From Pirellulales bacterium (GTDB taxonomy: Bacteria; Planctomycetota; Planctomycetia; Pirellulales; Thermoguttaceae): a stretch of DNA of 64,000 nucleotides. This document shows positions 34,919 to 43,654 of this stretch, piece after piece. The stretch covers positions 16,687 to 80,686 of the forward strand of contig JADLEL010000170.1 in NCBI GenBank assembly GCA_020846145.1, given 5' to 3'. The translations under genes were made by a program, and so were the position numbers. A model generated the notes under the pieces. The model searched no databases and was not told the origin of the DNA. It saw only the letters and a list, made by a program, of their open reading frames with translations. Position 1 is the first letter of the stretch; each line of letters begins with the position of its first letter.

Positions 34919-37387
34919 CTATTCCACGGCGAAAGCTTCCAAGCCGTTCGGCGAAGAGACGACGAGCGCCGGCTTGCCGCCGATCTCGACGGCGGCGAGG
35001 CCCTGCAAAATCGCCCCGTAATTGAAGGCGTCCAACGCCGCGCCGTCGGCGTCGAGGACGTGGATCGAGCCGTCGGGACAGGGGAAAATCCATTGTCCCG
35101 CTCCGCCGCGGAAGAGGCGGCCGGCGACGATCGGCTCGATGGGCCGCATGGGCGGTTCACTCGGCAGTTTGTAGCGCCACAATTCCCGGCCGCCCAGGTC
35201 GAAGCCCAGAGCCAGGAGTTCGCCCCGGCCGGTAACGCCCAGCGCGCACCACAAGGGATTTCCGTCGCCGGCCAGATCGGCGCCCAGAATGCTGCGCAAG
35301 CTCGCGTTGCCGATTTTGAAATTCCCCTGCCCCTTGCCTTGGGCGTCGAGCACGAAGAGCGAGGTGTCCTGCTCGGTGAGGATGTTCATGCAGATCAGCT
35401 CGCGGCGGCCGAATTTATTGTCGGCCGGTCCGGCGGCCATCCGCGCGACGTTCGCCAGCGAGCGGTTTCCCCAGAGCCGCTTGCCGTCGAGGCCGACGCA
35501 ATGCACGCCGACCACGCCCCAGAAGCCGACGTAGATTTCCGCCGCGCCGTCGCCGTCGAGATCGAACAACTCGACGTCGGCGATGCCGCCGTGCGGATTC
35601 TTCAGGGCATCCGCCGGGTAACTCAGGCTTTGCTGGTCTTGAAGATTGAACAGATGCAAGCGCTGTCCGCCGGCAAACGTCGCCACGTAGGTCTTTCCCG
35701 CGCGCGTGGTGAAGGCGCGCAGATTCGCCGCCAACTCGCCGCCCGCCAAATCGAGTTGATGCACCGCGGCGACCTTGCCGTCCAGGCCCACTTCGGCCAC
35801 CTGGTTCGGCGGGCTAATCACCAAGAGCCGCGGCGGTTTTTTCGGCTCGCCGATGACGAGAATGTTGCCGGGGTCCTTGAGTTCGGCGCATTTCCAGAGC
35901 GGGCGGAGCTTGAAGGTCTTTGGCTCGGTGCGGTCGGCGATTTTCGCCTGCGGCGCGGCCTGCGCCTCGCCGCTCGTATAGGATTCCACCGCCTGCTCGT
36001 ATTCCTGGAGTTCTTTCCGGTAACGCTCGGCGGCCTCGCCCGCGAGCGATTGGCCGGCGAGCAGGCGTTCGATGCGCTGCCGCAAGGTCGCCGACAGATT
36101 GCCGTCGGCCACCAGTTCGTAATCCTGGACGGCGCCGTCCGTTCCGAGGAGAAACGCCACGTCGAAGTATTTGTAGTCCGGCGTGCTTTTTTCCAGGTCG
36201 CGATAGATCGGAAAATGCAGGTTCATCGATTGCCGCAGTTCGTCCATCGCCTTTCGATCGAATTCCTCGCCGTCGAGGCAGACCGCGAAGACGGCCACGT
36301 TTTTATCGTTTTTGAAGGCTTCGCTCAGCTTTTCCCAGTCGGGCAAGCTCCGCGCGTAATCGCCCTGCTGCGGCGACCAGAAGAGGATCGCGGCGACTTT
36401 TCCGGCGAGCGATTCCGGCGTAACGCTCTGCCCGGCGTCGTCGGCGAATTTGAAGGCCGGCGTTTTCTTGCCGACCAATCGGCCGGGATGCGGCGGCACG
36501 AAGTGCTTCAGCACCTGCACTTCCCCGCCTTGCGGAACTTCGAATTCGAAGGCCGCCGGCTGGACCGGCCGATCGAGTTCCGCGCCCGCGAACTCGGCGA
36601 CGAGCGAGCTGCTTTCGACCTCGCCGCCCAATTCCTGGGCCAAAATGGACCGCATCGATTCGGTCGAAAGCGACATCCGCCGCAGGACGAACGATTCCCG
36701 GTCGATCCAGAAGACCACCGCGCCTTCGGGTCGGGGAATTCGCACGCGGAAGCACGGCCGGCCCTCGACCTCGCCCGGCTCGGAAAGCAGCGGCTCCTCG
36801 GCGCCGGCGAGCAGGAATTCCAGGGCCTTGTCTTCGAGCAGCAACAAGGGTTGCGGCGGCGCGCCGGCCGGCCCACCCATCGAAACCTTCTGCATGAGGA
36901 ACGGATCGCCGTAGATGTTTTTCGAGTCCAGTTTTTCGGGGGCGTCTTTTTCGACGATCTGCCCCGGCATCTCGGTGATGAAGGCGTGATATTTCCGCCC
37001 GTCGCTCCGCATGCGAACGGTGTAAACGTCCAGATGAATCTTGTTCGGCCGTACGAAGGCCGCGGCGAAATCGTGCTTTTCGTCGAGCTTCTTTTCGCCG
37101 CTCTGGGCGATGAGCCGCACGAAGCCGTTGTCCTGATAGGTTTTCGCCTTGCGGTAAGCGGCGGCCATCGCTTCCAACACGCCGCGGCCGGTGCCGAGCT
37201 TGTTGGCCGATGCTTTCGCGGCTTGCGCGCCCGTTTGCGAATCCTTCGCGTCCGCCGATTTTCCGGCGTCCGATTTCGGCGAATCGCCCGATTTCGAGCA
37301 CCCGGCGAGCATCATCGGCGGAGCAACGGAAAACGAGAAAAGCAGCGTCCACGAAAGCAATCCTTGCCGTCGAAACAACCGTAACAT
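34919..37387 (-). CDS. Lipoprotein with LolA-like, thioredoxin-like and propeller domains
   Basis: The 822-residue protein has a lipobox (MLAGC, Cys30) after a signal peptide. An Asp/Lys/Ala-rich linker is followed by a LolA/DUF2092-like region (about residues 70-300, KHDFAAAFVRPNKIHLDVYT). A TlpA-like thioredoxin domain spans about 310-440 (KTPAFKFADDAG, AAILFWSPQQGDYARSLPDW), in which the CxxC is replaced by Gln/Asp-type residues. The C-terminal third looks like a beta-propeller with FG-GAP-like FDLDGDGAAEIYVG. The protein is probably anchored in a periplasmic membrane leaflet. The combined architecture is common in planctomycetes but uncharacterised; without CxxC it cannot do thiol exchange. 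Confidence 0.8.
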   Translation of the reverse strand: MLRLFRRQGLLSWTLLFSFSVAPPMMLAGCSKSGDSPKSDAGKSADAKDSQTGAQAAKASANKLGTGRGVLEAMAAAYRKAKTYQDNGFVRLIAQSGEKKLDEKHDFAAAFVRPNKIHLDVYTVRMRSDGRKYHAFITEMPGQIVEKDAPEKLDSKNIYGDPFLMQKVSMGGPAGAPPQPLLLLEDKALEFLLAGAEEPLLSEPGEVEGRPCFRVRIPRPEGAVVFWIDRESFVLRRMSLSTESMRSILAQELGGEVESSSLVAEFAGAELDRPVQPAAFEFEVPQGGEVQVLKHFVPPHPGRLVGKKTPAFKFADDAGQSVTPESLAGKVAAILFWSPQQGDYARSLPDWEKLSEAFKNDKNVAVFAVCLDGEEFDRKAMDELRQSMNLHFPIYRDLEKSTPDYKYFDVAFLLGTDGAVQDYELVADGNLSATLRQRIERLLAGQSLAGEAAERYRKELQEYEQAVESYTSGEAQAAPQAKIADRTEPKTFKLRPLWKCAELKDPGNILVIGEPKKPPRLLVISPPNQVAEVGLDGKVAAVHQLDLAGGELAANLRAFTTRAGKTYVATFAGGQRLHLFNLQDQQSLSYPADALKNPHGGIADVELFDLDGDGAAEIYVGFWGVVGVHCVGLDGKRLWGNRSLANVARMAAGPADNKFGRRELICMNILTEQDTSLFVLDAQGKGQGNFKIGNASLRSILGADLAGDGNPLWCALGVTGRGELLALGFDLGGRELWRYKLPSEPPMRPIEPIVAGRLFRGGAGQWIFPCPDGSIHVLDADGAALDAFNYGAILQGLAAVEIGGKPALVVSSPNGLEAFAVE

Positions 37388-37571
37388 AAGCGATTCCTTT
37401 TTAATTGAGTTGATATGTCCGTTCCGGGTAGATTATTCGCTAACTTCGGCTTTACGTAAAGCTCGACTTCTTGACCAAGTTGATTTCCGAGATCATAATG
37501 ACGTTACAGAGAGTTGCCTTTTTCGCCCAGCTTTCCCCGTTTAGCCGTACTCGCCCCCCAATCCTAATTCC

Positions 37572-38279
37572 ATGTTCGACCTTGCCGCGCGAATCGCCGA
37601 TAATCTGCGTCGCGTGCGGGAGCATATCGGCGCGGCCGCCGCGCGGTCGGGCCGACGGGGTGAAGATATTGTGCTTGTAGCGGTGTCGAAATACGTCGGC
37701 CCGGCCGAAATTCGAGCATTGGTCGCCGCCGGTTGCACCACGCTGGGCGAAAGCCGGCCGCAACTGCTTTGGGAGCGGGCCGAGGCGCTGGCCGATCTGC
37801 CCATCCGCTGGCATCTCGTCGGCCATTTGCAGCGCAACAAAATCCGCCGCACCCTGCCGCTGGCGGCCATGATCCATTCGGTCGATAGCCTGCGGTTGGC
37901 CGAAGCCCTCGATCAATCCGCCGGCGAACTATTGCCCGATCGCCGCCTGCCGATCTTGCTGGAAGTGAACGCTTCGGGCGAAACGGCCAAAGGCGGCTTC
38001 GCGGCGGACGACCTCGAACCGCTCTTGCCGCGGTTGGCGGAACTTCAGCGACTGGAAATTCGCGGGCTGATGTGCATGGCGGCCTTGGAAGGCGGCCTCG
38101 ACGTCGCCCGGCGAAATTTCGCCGATCTCCGTCTGCTCCGCGACCGCCTCCGCGAAAACCTCCCCGAAAATATCCGCCTCGACGAACTCTCGATGGGCAT
38201 GAGCGGCGATTATGAAGTAGCCATCGAGGAAGGCGCCACCATCGTCCGCGTCGGCTCGGCGCTGTTCGAAGGAATTTGA
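37572..38279 (+). CDS. PLP-binding protein, YggS/PROSC family
   Basis: The 235-residue protein is the conserved PLP-homeostasis protein. Lys40 in LVAVSKYVG binds PLP; WHLVGHLQRNK, HSVDSLRLAE and LSMGMSGDYEVAIEEGAT are diagnostic. It is cytoplasmic. It lies 4 bp upstream of an unknown gene that is probably co-translated. Confidence 0.95.
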   Translation: MFDLAARIADNLRRVREHIGAAAARSGRRGEDIVLVAVSKYVGPAEIRALVAAGCTTLGESRPQLLWERAEALADLPIRWHLVGHLQRNKIRRTLPLAAMIHSVDSLRLAEALDQSAGELLPDRRLPILLEVNASGETAKGGFAADDLEPLLPRLAELQRLEIRGLMCMAALEGGLDVARRNFADLRLLRDRLRENLPENIRLDELSMGMSGDYEVAIEEGATIVRVGSALFEGI

Positions 38280-38282
38280 GAA

Positions 38283-38777
38283 ATGACGCCCTTCTTCGAA
38301 ACCGTTACCGATCTTGCCGCCGGCGCGGAAACGCTTAAGCGGCGACGGTATGGAATCATCGAAATGGCGGAGGGCCGCTTCCGGGCCGTCCACCTGCGGC
38401 CGTTCCCGAAGGTCGTCTCCGCGCCGGGCATCCTGCTCTTCGGCAACTCCTACCATCGCTATTTTCCCGGCGATCGGCTCTGGCTCTATTACAACCAACC
38501 CTTGCGGTTCCCGAAGTTTTTGACGCTGAAATACGTGGTCTCGGGGCGGGAAACTTCTTTCGCTTCGCTCGCCCGCGCACTCGACGTGCTCGACGAAATC
38601 GCCCGCCTCAAACGCAGCGACGCCCTGCTATGCGACGTGGGCAACTGGCGGATCGGCACGAAAGTGCTCGCCCGCTGGGACTGGACGCCCCATTGCCCCA
38701 GCCGCTGGCATCGGCATTACATCAAACGCTTCTACGGCGAATATCCGCCACGGGCGAAATGGCTCGAAAAACCGTAA
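38283..38777 (+). CDS. Conserved-looking protein of unknown function
   Basis: The 164-residue protein begins 3 nt after the PLP-binding protein stop. It is soluble and rich in aromatic residues (LLFGNSYHRYFPGDRLWLYY and WDWTPHCPSRWHRHYIKRFY). I recognise no named domain. The close spacing suggests co-expression with the PLP protein. Confidence 0.75.
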   Translation: MTPFFETVTDLAAGAETLKRRRYGIIEMAEGRFRAVHLRPFPKVVSAPGILLFGNSYHRYFPGDRLWLYYNQPLRFPKFLTLKYVVSGRETSFASLARALDVLDEIARLKRSDALLCDVGNWRIGTKVLARWDWTPHCPSRWHRHYIKRFYGEYPPRAKWLEKP

Positions 38778-38856
38778 TCGACGGGGCACGATCCCCTGCA
38801 AATCCCGGGAGAACCGCCGAGTTGCAAAATCAGGAGGCCGGACATTCCCGGCTTCC

Positions 38857-38914
38857 GCGAACCGCGACCAATGGTCGCGGCTTTCCATCATGTTGGTCGC
38901 GGCTTTCCAACATG
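38857..38914. repeat. Palindromic repeat R8, copy 2
   Basis: AACCGCGACCAATGGTCGCGGC is followed by CATGTTGGTCGCGGC and CAACATG. The CCGCGACC/GGTCGCGG core is the same as at 32722-32779. Confidence 0.8.
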
Positions 38915-38925
38915 TCCTCCCGTGC

Positions 38926-38968
38926 TTGCATCTTCTTGCTTTCTCGATTACAATATACCTTTGTATAT
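38926..38968 (+). promoter_or_regulatory. Promoter and operator-like palindrome of XRE gene
   Basis: TTGCAT (38926-38931), a 17-bp spacer and TACAAT (38949-38954). Overlapping the -10 end is a perfect 6-4-6 palindrome ATATAC-CTTT-GTATAT (38953-38968). Self-regulation by the XRE protein encoded next is inferred. Confidence 0.7.
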
Positions 38969-38993
38969 ATTTCTCGGTAGCCGGAATCCTCCC

Positions 38994-39494
38994 ATGCCGC
39001 CCCCGTTCCAAGCCAATTTGCAGCGTCTGATGGCCGCCGCCGGCTTCTCGATGCACGACGTCGCCGCGCGGTCGGGCGTGGACGAACGGACAATCCGCGG
39101 ACTCTTGGCCGGCAACAAACCGCACGCGCGGACGCTGCATCGACTGGCCGAGGGCTTGGGCGTTTCGGCCGACGAATTCTTCGTCGATCCCGCCCAATTG
39201 CTCTACCGCCGCTTCGATCGGGCGACCAATCCGCTCGTTGAAGAAATCTTGGAGAGCCAACCCGAGTTCTTCGAAAACTGGACCGAAGCCGATTTCGACG
39301 AACTTCACAGCCGCTTCGGCGCCGGCGGCCCCCTCACCCGCGAGGGGGTGCTGGAATCGGTCCGCCGCATGAACCGCAAACGGGAAACGCTCGATAAACT
39401 CAATCTGCTCCTCGAAACCGGCGAGGCCGGCGTTTTGGGGGGGATCATCGACCTGTTTTATGAAAAAATCAGGGTACGGAAAGGGAAAAAATAA
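38994..39494 (+). CDS. XRE-family transcriptional regulator
   Basis: The 166-residue protein has an N-terminal XRE helix-turn-helix (LQRLMAAAGFSMHDVAARSG, DERTIRGLLAGN, HRLAEGLGVSADEFF; about residues 10-62). The C-terminal part is helical and charged with no recognised ligand domain. I chose the ATG at 38994 because it begins with the domain; earlier in-frame starts lie in a repeat. It has its own promoter and a candidate operator. The target genes are unknown. Confidence 0.87.
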   Translation: MPPPFQANLQRLMAAAGFSMHDVAARSGVDERTIRGLLAGNKPHARTLHRLAEGLGVSADEFFVDPAQLLYRRFDRATNPLVEEILESQPEFFENWTEADFDELHSRFGAGGPLTREGVLESVRRMNRKRETLDKLNLLLETGEAGVLGGIIDLFYEKIRVRKGKK

Positions 39495-39585
39495 AAACCG
39501 CCGAACCCTCTCCTTCGCGGCCGCGTAGGAAGGAGTGTGAGATGCATTGACCGCCTCCACAGTGTTTCTCCCTGCAAAGTTGTGC

Positions 39586-39680
39586 GGTTGCGAAAAAATG
39601 GGACTGGCTCCGAACCACGTTGTTGAAAATCCGCCTAATAACGGGTGTCGTGAGGTGCCTGTCCCAATTTTTTCGCAACC
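39586..39680. repeat. Palindromic repeat R2, copy 1
   Basis: GGTTGCGAAAAAATGGGACT and GTCCCAATTTTTTCGCAACC are inverted ends of a 95-bp element with GGCTCCGAACCAC after the left arm and TGTCGTGAGGTGCC before the right arm. A second copy is at 45441-45529. Confidence 0.87.
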
Positions 39681-39798
39681 TTGCGTGCGTGACCCTCCAT
39701 TTAATAAGTGTGCAAAGAAGTTGTCGAATCCGCGAAATCTTAGGCAGGTCGTTCCCCCGACCAAATCCTCCAGGGATTAGCCCTTTTTTCGCGGTAGC

Positions 39799-39845
39799 AG
39801 GGCCTGGTTGGTTGCTTCCGTCCAACCAGGCCCTCCTTTTTTCTT
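39799..39845 (+). terminator. Intrinsic terminator without an adjacent gene
   Basis: AGGGCCTGGTTGG, a 10-nt loop and CCAACCAGGCCCT (13-bp perfect stem) followed by CCTTTTTTCTT. The nearest upstream gene ends 305 bp away, so this may end an unannotated transcript or a non-coding RNA. Confidence 0.75.
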
Positions 39846-39888
39846 GAAGCTTCGGGAAGGGACTTCTGCCCCCGAAAATGAAAATCGC

Positions 39889-40093
39889 GTAAGCGTTTAC
39901 GCCCCGGTCGGGGACTGGTCCATTTTTCGGCGGGATAGCGTATTTTGCGGACACACGATAGGCCGAAAACATGGACCTGTCCCCTTCCCGCGGCGCGAAG
40001 GGGACAGTCCCATTTTCGCGGCGATTGAGCATTTTTACGGCACCATCCTCTTTTGCGCCGCGAAAATCGGGACAGTCCCCTGTGAACGGTTAC
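39889..40093 (-). repeat. Nested palindromic repeat R1, copy D (full length)
   Basis: Full 205-bp copy oriented like copy B; ends GTAAGCGTTTACG and GTGAACGGTTAC. Confidence 0.9.
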
Positions 40094-40244
40094 AAAATCG
40101 CCTTCTTGGATGTTGTACCGAGGGGCGGGAGCGTTAGCGGCGGGATCAAGGACGGCCCGGCTCGCGGCTAACCGGTATTTGCATATCCCGGAGATATCGC
40201 TGCCGCAGTTTAACGGGGGGTAAATCCACATTAGTCATAAAAGC

Positions 40245-40314
40245 GATTTGTAGAAGCGGCATCTTGCCGCTTTTGCCTAAAATGCGGCAAGATGCCGCAT
40301 CTACAATGTTTATG
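40245..40314. repeat. Hairpin repeat R4, copy 1
   Basis: The stem GTAGAAGCGGCATCTTGCCGC pairs with GCGGCAAGATGCCGCATCTAC around TTTTGCCTAAAAT. The 70-bp sequence is identical to 63781-63850, 23.5 kb away. Confidence 0.92.
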
Positions 40315-40362
40315 AATAATCCCGGTAAAGATAATCTTCCCAAAATCAACTTCCCTCCCCCC

Positions 40363-40392
40363 TTGTGAGATCGCGTTTTTCTACGCTATAAT
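40363..40392 (+). promoter_or_regulatory. Promoter of winged-helix gene
   Basis: TTGTGA (40363-40368), 18-bp spacer, TATAAT (40387-40392), 58 bp before the ATG. Confidence 0.6.
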
Positions 40393-40450
40393 TTATCCAG
40401 GCTGAGCGTGTTATCCAACCGTTAAATTCAAACTTTAGCGAGGTAATCCG

Positions 40451-40672
40451 ATGACAACGAAATCGGAAACGGATCCCATTCTGCACATCGGCCAAACGGC
40501 CGGTATCGTCTGGCAGCGATTATCGGAGAACGGCCCGATGAGCGCGGCCAAAGTTATCAAGGTGGTCGGCGAGCCTCGCGATGCCGTCATGCTTGCCCTG
40601 GGTTGGCTGGCCCGTGAGGATAAGTTGGCGATCGAGGAGGGCCGCACCAGGATTATTTCACTGAAACCGTAG
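40451..40672 (+). CDS. Small winged-helix protein (DUF2582-like)
   Basis: The 73-residue protein is a stand-alone winged helix similar to DUF2582 (PF10771): IGQTAGIVWQRLSENGPMSA then AAKVIKVVGEPRDAVMLALG WLAREDKL. Members often sit beside unrelated genes, and their regulatory role is unproved. AGCGAGGTAA is the ribosome binding site. Confidence 0.85.
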   Translation: MTTKSETDPILHIGQTAGIVWQRLSENGPMSAAKVIKVVGEPRDAVMLALGWLAREDKLAIEEGRTRIISLKP

Positions 40673-40937
40673 GCCGGATATCTCACCACGGAGACACGGT
40701 GGTCGCGGAAAATTCGCAATAGAGTTGGAAATATCGCAAGGATTCAAAACATCAATTTCAAAGATTATGTCGAAATTTTCCTTGCGAAAAAATCCTTCTT
40801 CTCCGCGTCTCCGTGTTGTCATATTTCGAGAAATGCGGAGCCGCTTGGAAATGCGCAAATAAAAACCGGCGGCAATCGACCGCCGGATCTCGCTTGAGGC
40901 ATGGCTCCGATGATTCGGTAAAAGCGAATCGGGATCG

Positions 40938-41357
40938 CTATTTCGCCGCTTTTTTCTCGGGTTTTTCCGCCGGCTTGGCAGTTTCCGCCGGTTTTTCCTC
41001 TTTGGCCCGCTTGGCCTTGGCGGCGTCCGCGGCGTCGGCGATTTTCTTCTTTTGTTCGGCGGTGAGAACGGCGGTGATTTTTTCGTTCATCTCCTTGTTT
41101 AACGCCTCCAATTGCGTTTTCAGGGCGTCGATCTTGGGCTTGTATGCTTCTTGAATCTTATAGATTTCGTCGCGCTGCTTTTCGGTAACGACATCGGCGT
41201 AATAATTCGGCAGACGACTCTTGCGGATCTTTTTGACCACCCGGCCGGCAGCCTGGCCATCCGCCGCCAGGACGGAAGGAGTTGCCGCCAAAAGCGTTAA
41301 CGAGCCGGCGCAAAGCGCAATCCCGAGAACCGATCGCGAAATTTTGCCATGAAACAT
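40938..41357 (-). CDS. Spy/CpxP-like periplasmic helical protein
   Basis: The 139-residue exported protein has a signal peptide ending ATPSVLAAD, a helical core (YYADVVTEKQRDEIYKIQEA then YKPKIDALKTQLEALNKEMN) and a C-terminal Lys/Ala/Pro/Glu-rich tail. The TAEQKKKI segment resembles the LTxxQ motif of Spy-type chaperones. The tail (PAETAKPAEKPEKK) is low complexity. Role inferred from resemblance only. Confidence 0.75.
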   Translation of the reverse strand: MFHGKISRSVLGIALCAGSLTLLAATPSVLAADGQAAGRVVKKIRKSRLPNYYADVVTEKQRDEIYKIQEAYKPKIDALKTQLEALNKEMNEKITAVLTAEQKKKIADAADAAKAKRAKEEKPAETAKPAEKPEKKAAK

Positions 41358-42087
41358 CGTACGACCTCCTCAAAACGGTGAAACGGCTGGTGAGTGAAAG
41401 GTAAAGCCCGCCTGCCGAGCGAGATATTGAAACTAATCCCGAAAAGTCCCGCAAGGCAAGCGAAACCTACAACTTGAAATCGGAATTCAATGATATCGAT
41501 CGGCCGCAAGGCCGGTGGCGTCGTTTACGCTTCAAAGGAAAAAAGCTTTTTTTCGCAGGTTCTCATTGACGGCGGCAACTCTACCCATGTATGACGATTT
41601 TACAGGATAACATATCTCAACCCAAAGAAAAGTGCCGGAAGATGAAAAATTGGGCTTGGCTCAAAAGTCGGACAGGTTTCCCACCTGTCCTTTGACGCAG
41701 ATTAATGTCCCGCGTAAATCTAATGACAGGTTGGAAACCTGTCCTACGAATGACCGGGCTTTCGACCCGTGCCAAAATTGCCCAGATTCAAGGTTCCCGG
41801 CATACCCATCTTATGGTATTTGCGGATAGCCGAAAGTACGTTGCATTTTGCATGTCAAACTTGTTCCAAAGGCCGCATTTTATCGCGCGGAAAAAGCTGC
41901 ATTACGGGAAGAATCGTTGGAATCATTTCGTTCGCAAAAGGAAATTGAGAGAGTGCCCCTTGCCAAGCGTAATTTCCCGCCGTACTCTACAAAGAAGTGC
42001 AATGTTTGAAAAACCTTGCATTTTGCAGCACTATTTTCGTGAACAATTTACCTCCCCACAAATGTCAATTGGAAAGGAATTTTCCGC
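41358..42087. other. 730-bp intergenic region with repeat R5 copy 2
   Basis: Only the palindromic repeat at 41667-41750 is recognisable. The rest shows no credible reading frame, RNA gene or promoter pair. Confidence 0.6.
41667..41750. repeat. Palindromic repeat R5, copy 2
   Basis: GGACAGGTTTCCCACCTGTCC is itself palindromic; the distal arm GACAGGTTGGAAACCTGTCC is the same as in copy 1 (10591). Confidence 0.85.
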
Positions 42088-43476
42088 ATGAGAGCAATCC
42101 TCCCACGCACCATTCTCGGGCTGACGATCGCGAGTCTCGCGCTCGCCGTGCCTTCCTTAGCGCAAACGCTTCTTCCGCCGGGCGGGGCGGGCGATAGCAC
42201 GGCGAAGAAACCGCCGCAGATGCAGGAAATCGACGACGCCATTAGCTTCTTCAAGAACGGCGATCTCGAGAACGCTGAGAAAAAGTTCGAAGAAGCCGTC
42301 GCGAAAAATCCGGACCTTCCGCCGGCTCCCTTGTTGATGGCCCAGTTGTGCTCGCAAGCCCAGCAGGGCCAATTGGTGTTGATGTATTTGGAAAAGGCCG
42401 TGCAAAAGAGTCCCGAGGATCCCGAGGCTTACCTGCAGTTGGGCGAGATCGATCTCAATCAGCGCCGCGTCGCCGGCGCCGACTTGCTCTTCATGAAGGC
42501 CGCCGAACTGCTGAAAAAATTCAATAAAAGCGCCGAGCGGAAAAACGCGATGATGCCCCGCGCGTCCAGCGACCAGGCGGCGGTCTCCGAACTTCGGGAA
42601 GATTGGCCGACGGCGCAACAGCGGCTGGAAGAATGCCTGAAACTCGATCCCAAGAATGCCATCGTGATGCAGCGCGTCGCCCGGTCGCTGTTTCAACAGA
42701 AGAAGGCCCAGGAAGCGTTCGAAAAACTCAAGCAGGCCAAGCAAGCCGACGACAAGGTGCTCACTCCCGAACTGATCCTGGCGAAACTCTATTTGGGATT
42801 CAACGATCCGACCAACGCGAAAAAATGGACCGCGGAAGGATTGAAGAACGCCTCCAAGGACCTCTCCACGCGCTTGGAAGCCGCCCGGATTTACGTGCAG
42901 ACGGGCCAGCAGGGCGACCTCGACGAGGCGAAAACCCAAGCCGCCAAAGCCTTGGAACTCGACAGCAAATCGCTGGACGCGCTGATGCTGCGGGGCGTGA
43001 TCGGCCTTTTCCAGAAGGATTATGCCGGCGCGGTGTCGTACTTCGAACAGGCGGCCATGATGTCGCCCAGCGCCTTCCCCGCGACCAATAACTTGGCGCT
43101 GGCCCTGGTCGAACTCAAAGACGAGTCGAAGAAAAAACGCGCGCTGGAATACGCCGTCGAGAACGTCAGAAAAATCCAAGGCACCCAAAATCAGCAAAAC
43201 GCCCAGAACGTGGCGGAAGCCCTCTCGACTTTAGGTTGGGTGCTCTATCGGATCGATCCCGTGAAAAACCTCGACGAAGCCGACAAACAGTTGCGCCAGG
43301 CCGTCGGCACCAACGCGTACAATCCCGACACCCTGTACTACGCCGCGGTGGTCGGGTTGGCCAACAAGCGGTCCGAAGAAGCCAAGCGATTTTTGAATCA
43401 GGCCTTGAAAACCACCGCGCCTTGGACGATGAAGACCGAGGCCAAATCGCTGCTCGAACAACTGAACAAGAATTAG
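42088..43476 (+). CDS. Exported TPR-repeat protein
   Basis: The 462-residue protein has a signal peptide (LTIASLALAVPSLAQT) and at least seven TPR-like units, for example AISFFKNGDLENAEKKFEEA VAKNPDLP and LMLRGVIGLFQKDYAGAVSY FEQAAMMSP. TPR arrays bind protein partners in the periplasm. No other domain is visible. AAAGGAATT precedes the ATG. It is not closely linked to neighbours. Confidence 0.88.
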   Translation: MRAILPRTILGLTIASLALAVPSLAQTLLPPGGAGDSTAKKPPQMQEIDDAISFFKNGDLENAEKKFEEAVAKNPDLPPAPLLMAQLCSQAQQGQLVLMYLEKAVQKSPEDPEAYLQLGEIDLNQRRVAGADLLFMKAAELLKKFNKSAERKNAMMPRASSDQAAVSELREDWPTAQQRLEECLKLDPKNAIVMQRVARSLFQQKKAQEAFEKLKQAKQADDKVLTPELILAKLYLGFNDPTNAKKWTAEGLKNASKDLSTRLEAARIYVQTGQQGDLDEAKTQAAKALELDSKSLDALMLRGVIGLFQKDYAGAVSYFEQAAMMSPSAFPATNNLALALVELKDESKKKRALEYAVENVRKIQGTQNQQNAQNVAEALSTLGWVLYRIDPVKNLDEADKQLRQAVGTNAYNPDTLYYAAVVGLANKRSEEAKRFLNQALKTTAPWTMKTEAKSLLEQLNKN

Positions 43477-43585
43477 TTTTCCCGTCCGCGAACCGCAATG
43501 CGGGGCGGCCGATGAAGCCGCCCCGGTTCGCTTTCTTGGCGCGGTAAACGATCATCAGGCGTCGAAACATAGCATTCAACCTCGT

Positions 43586-43636
43586 GGTGCAGGCGTCTCG
43601 CCCGCATCTATCCGCGCAGGCGAGACGCCTGCGCCA
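43586..43636. repeat. Palindromic repeat (GGCGTCTCGCC)
   Basis: TGGTGCAGGCGTCTCGCC and GGCGAGACGCCTGCGCCA flank a short loop, just before the mannonate dehydratase gene. Confidence 0.75.
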
Positions 43637-43654
43637 CAAAGCTCGACAACGCTC

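Larger units (their letters stand above)
39495..40450. other. 956-bp gene-free region with four repeat/hairpin elements
   Basis: No credible gene lies here. It holds repeat R2 (39586-39680), a strong terminator-like hairpin (39799-39845), repeat R1 copy D (39889-40093), R4 copy 1 (40245-40314) and a promoter for the next gene. Confidence 0.8.

Noticed and set aside
35060..37384. 774-residue plus-strand frame opposite the lipoprotein gene
   Set aside because: It is a shadow of the minus-strand gene, which has a clear lipobox and domain order; the shadow has none.
38778..38993. An upstream start for the XRE gene at 38871
   Set aside because: The extra N-terminal residues come from an R8 repeat and the promoter lies within this region.
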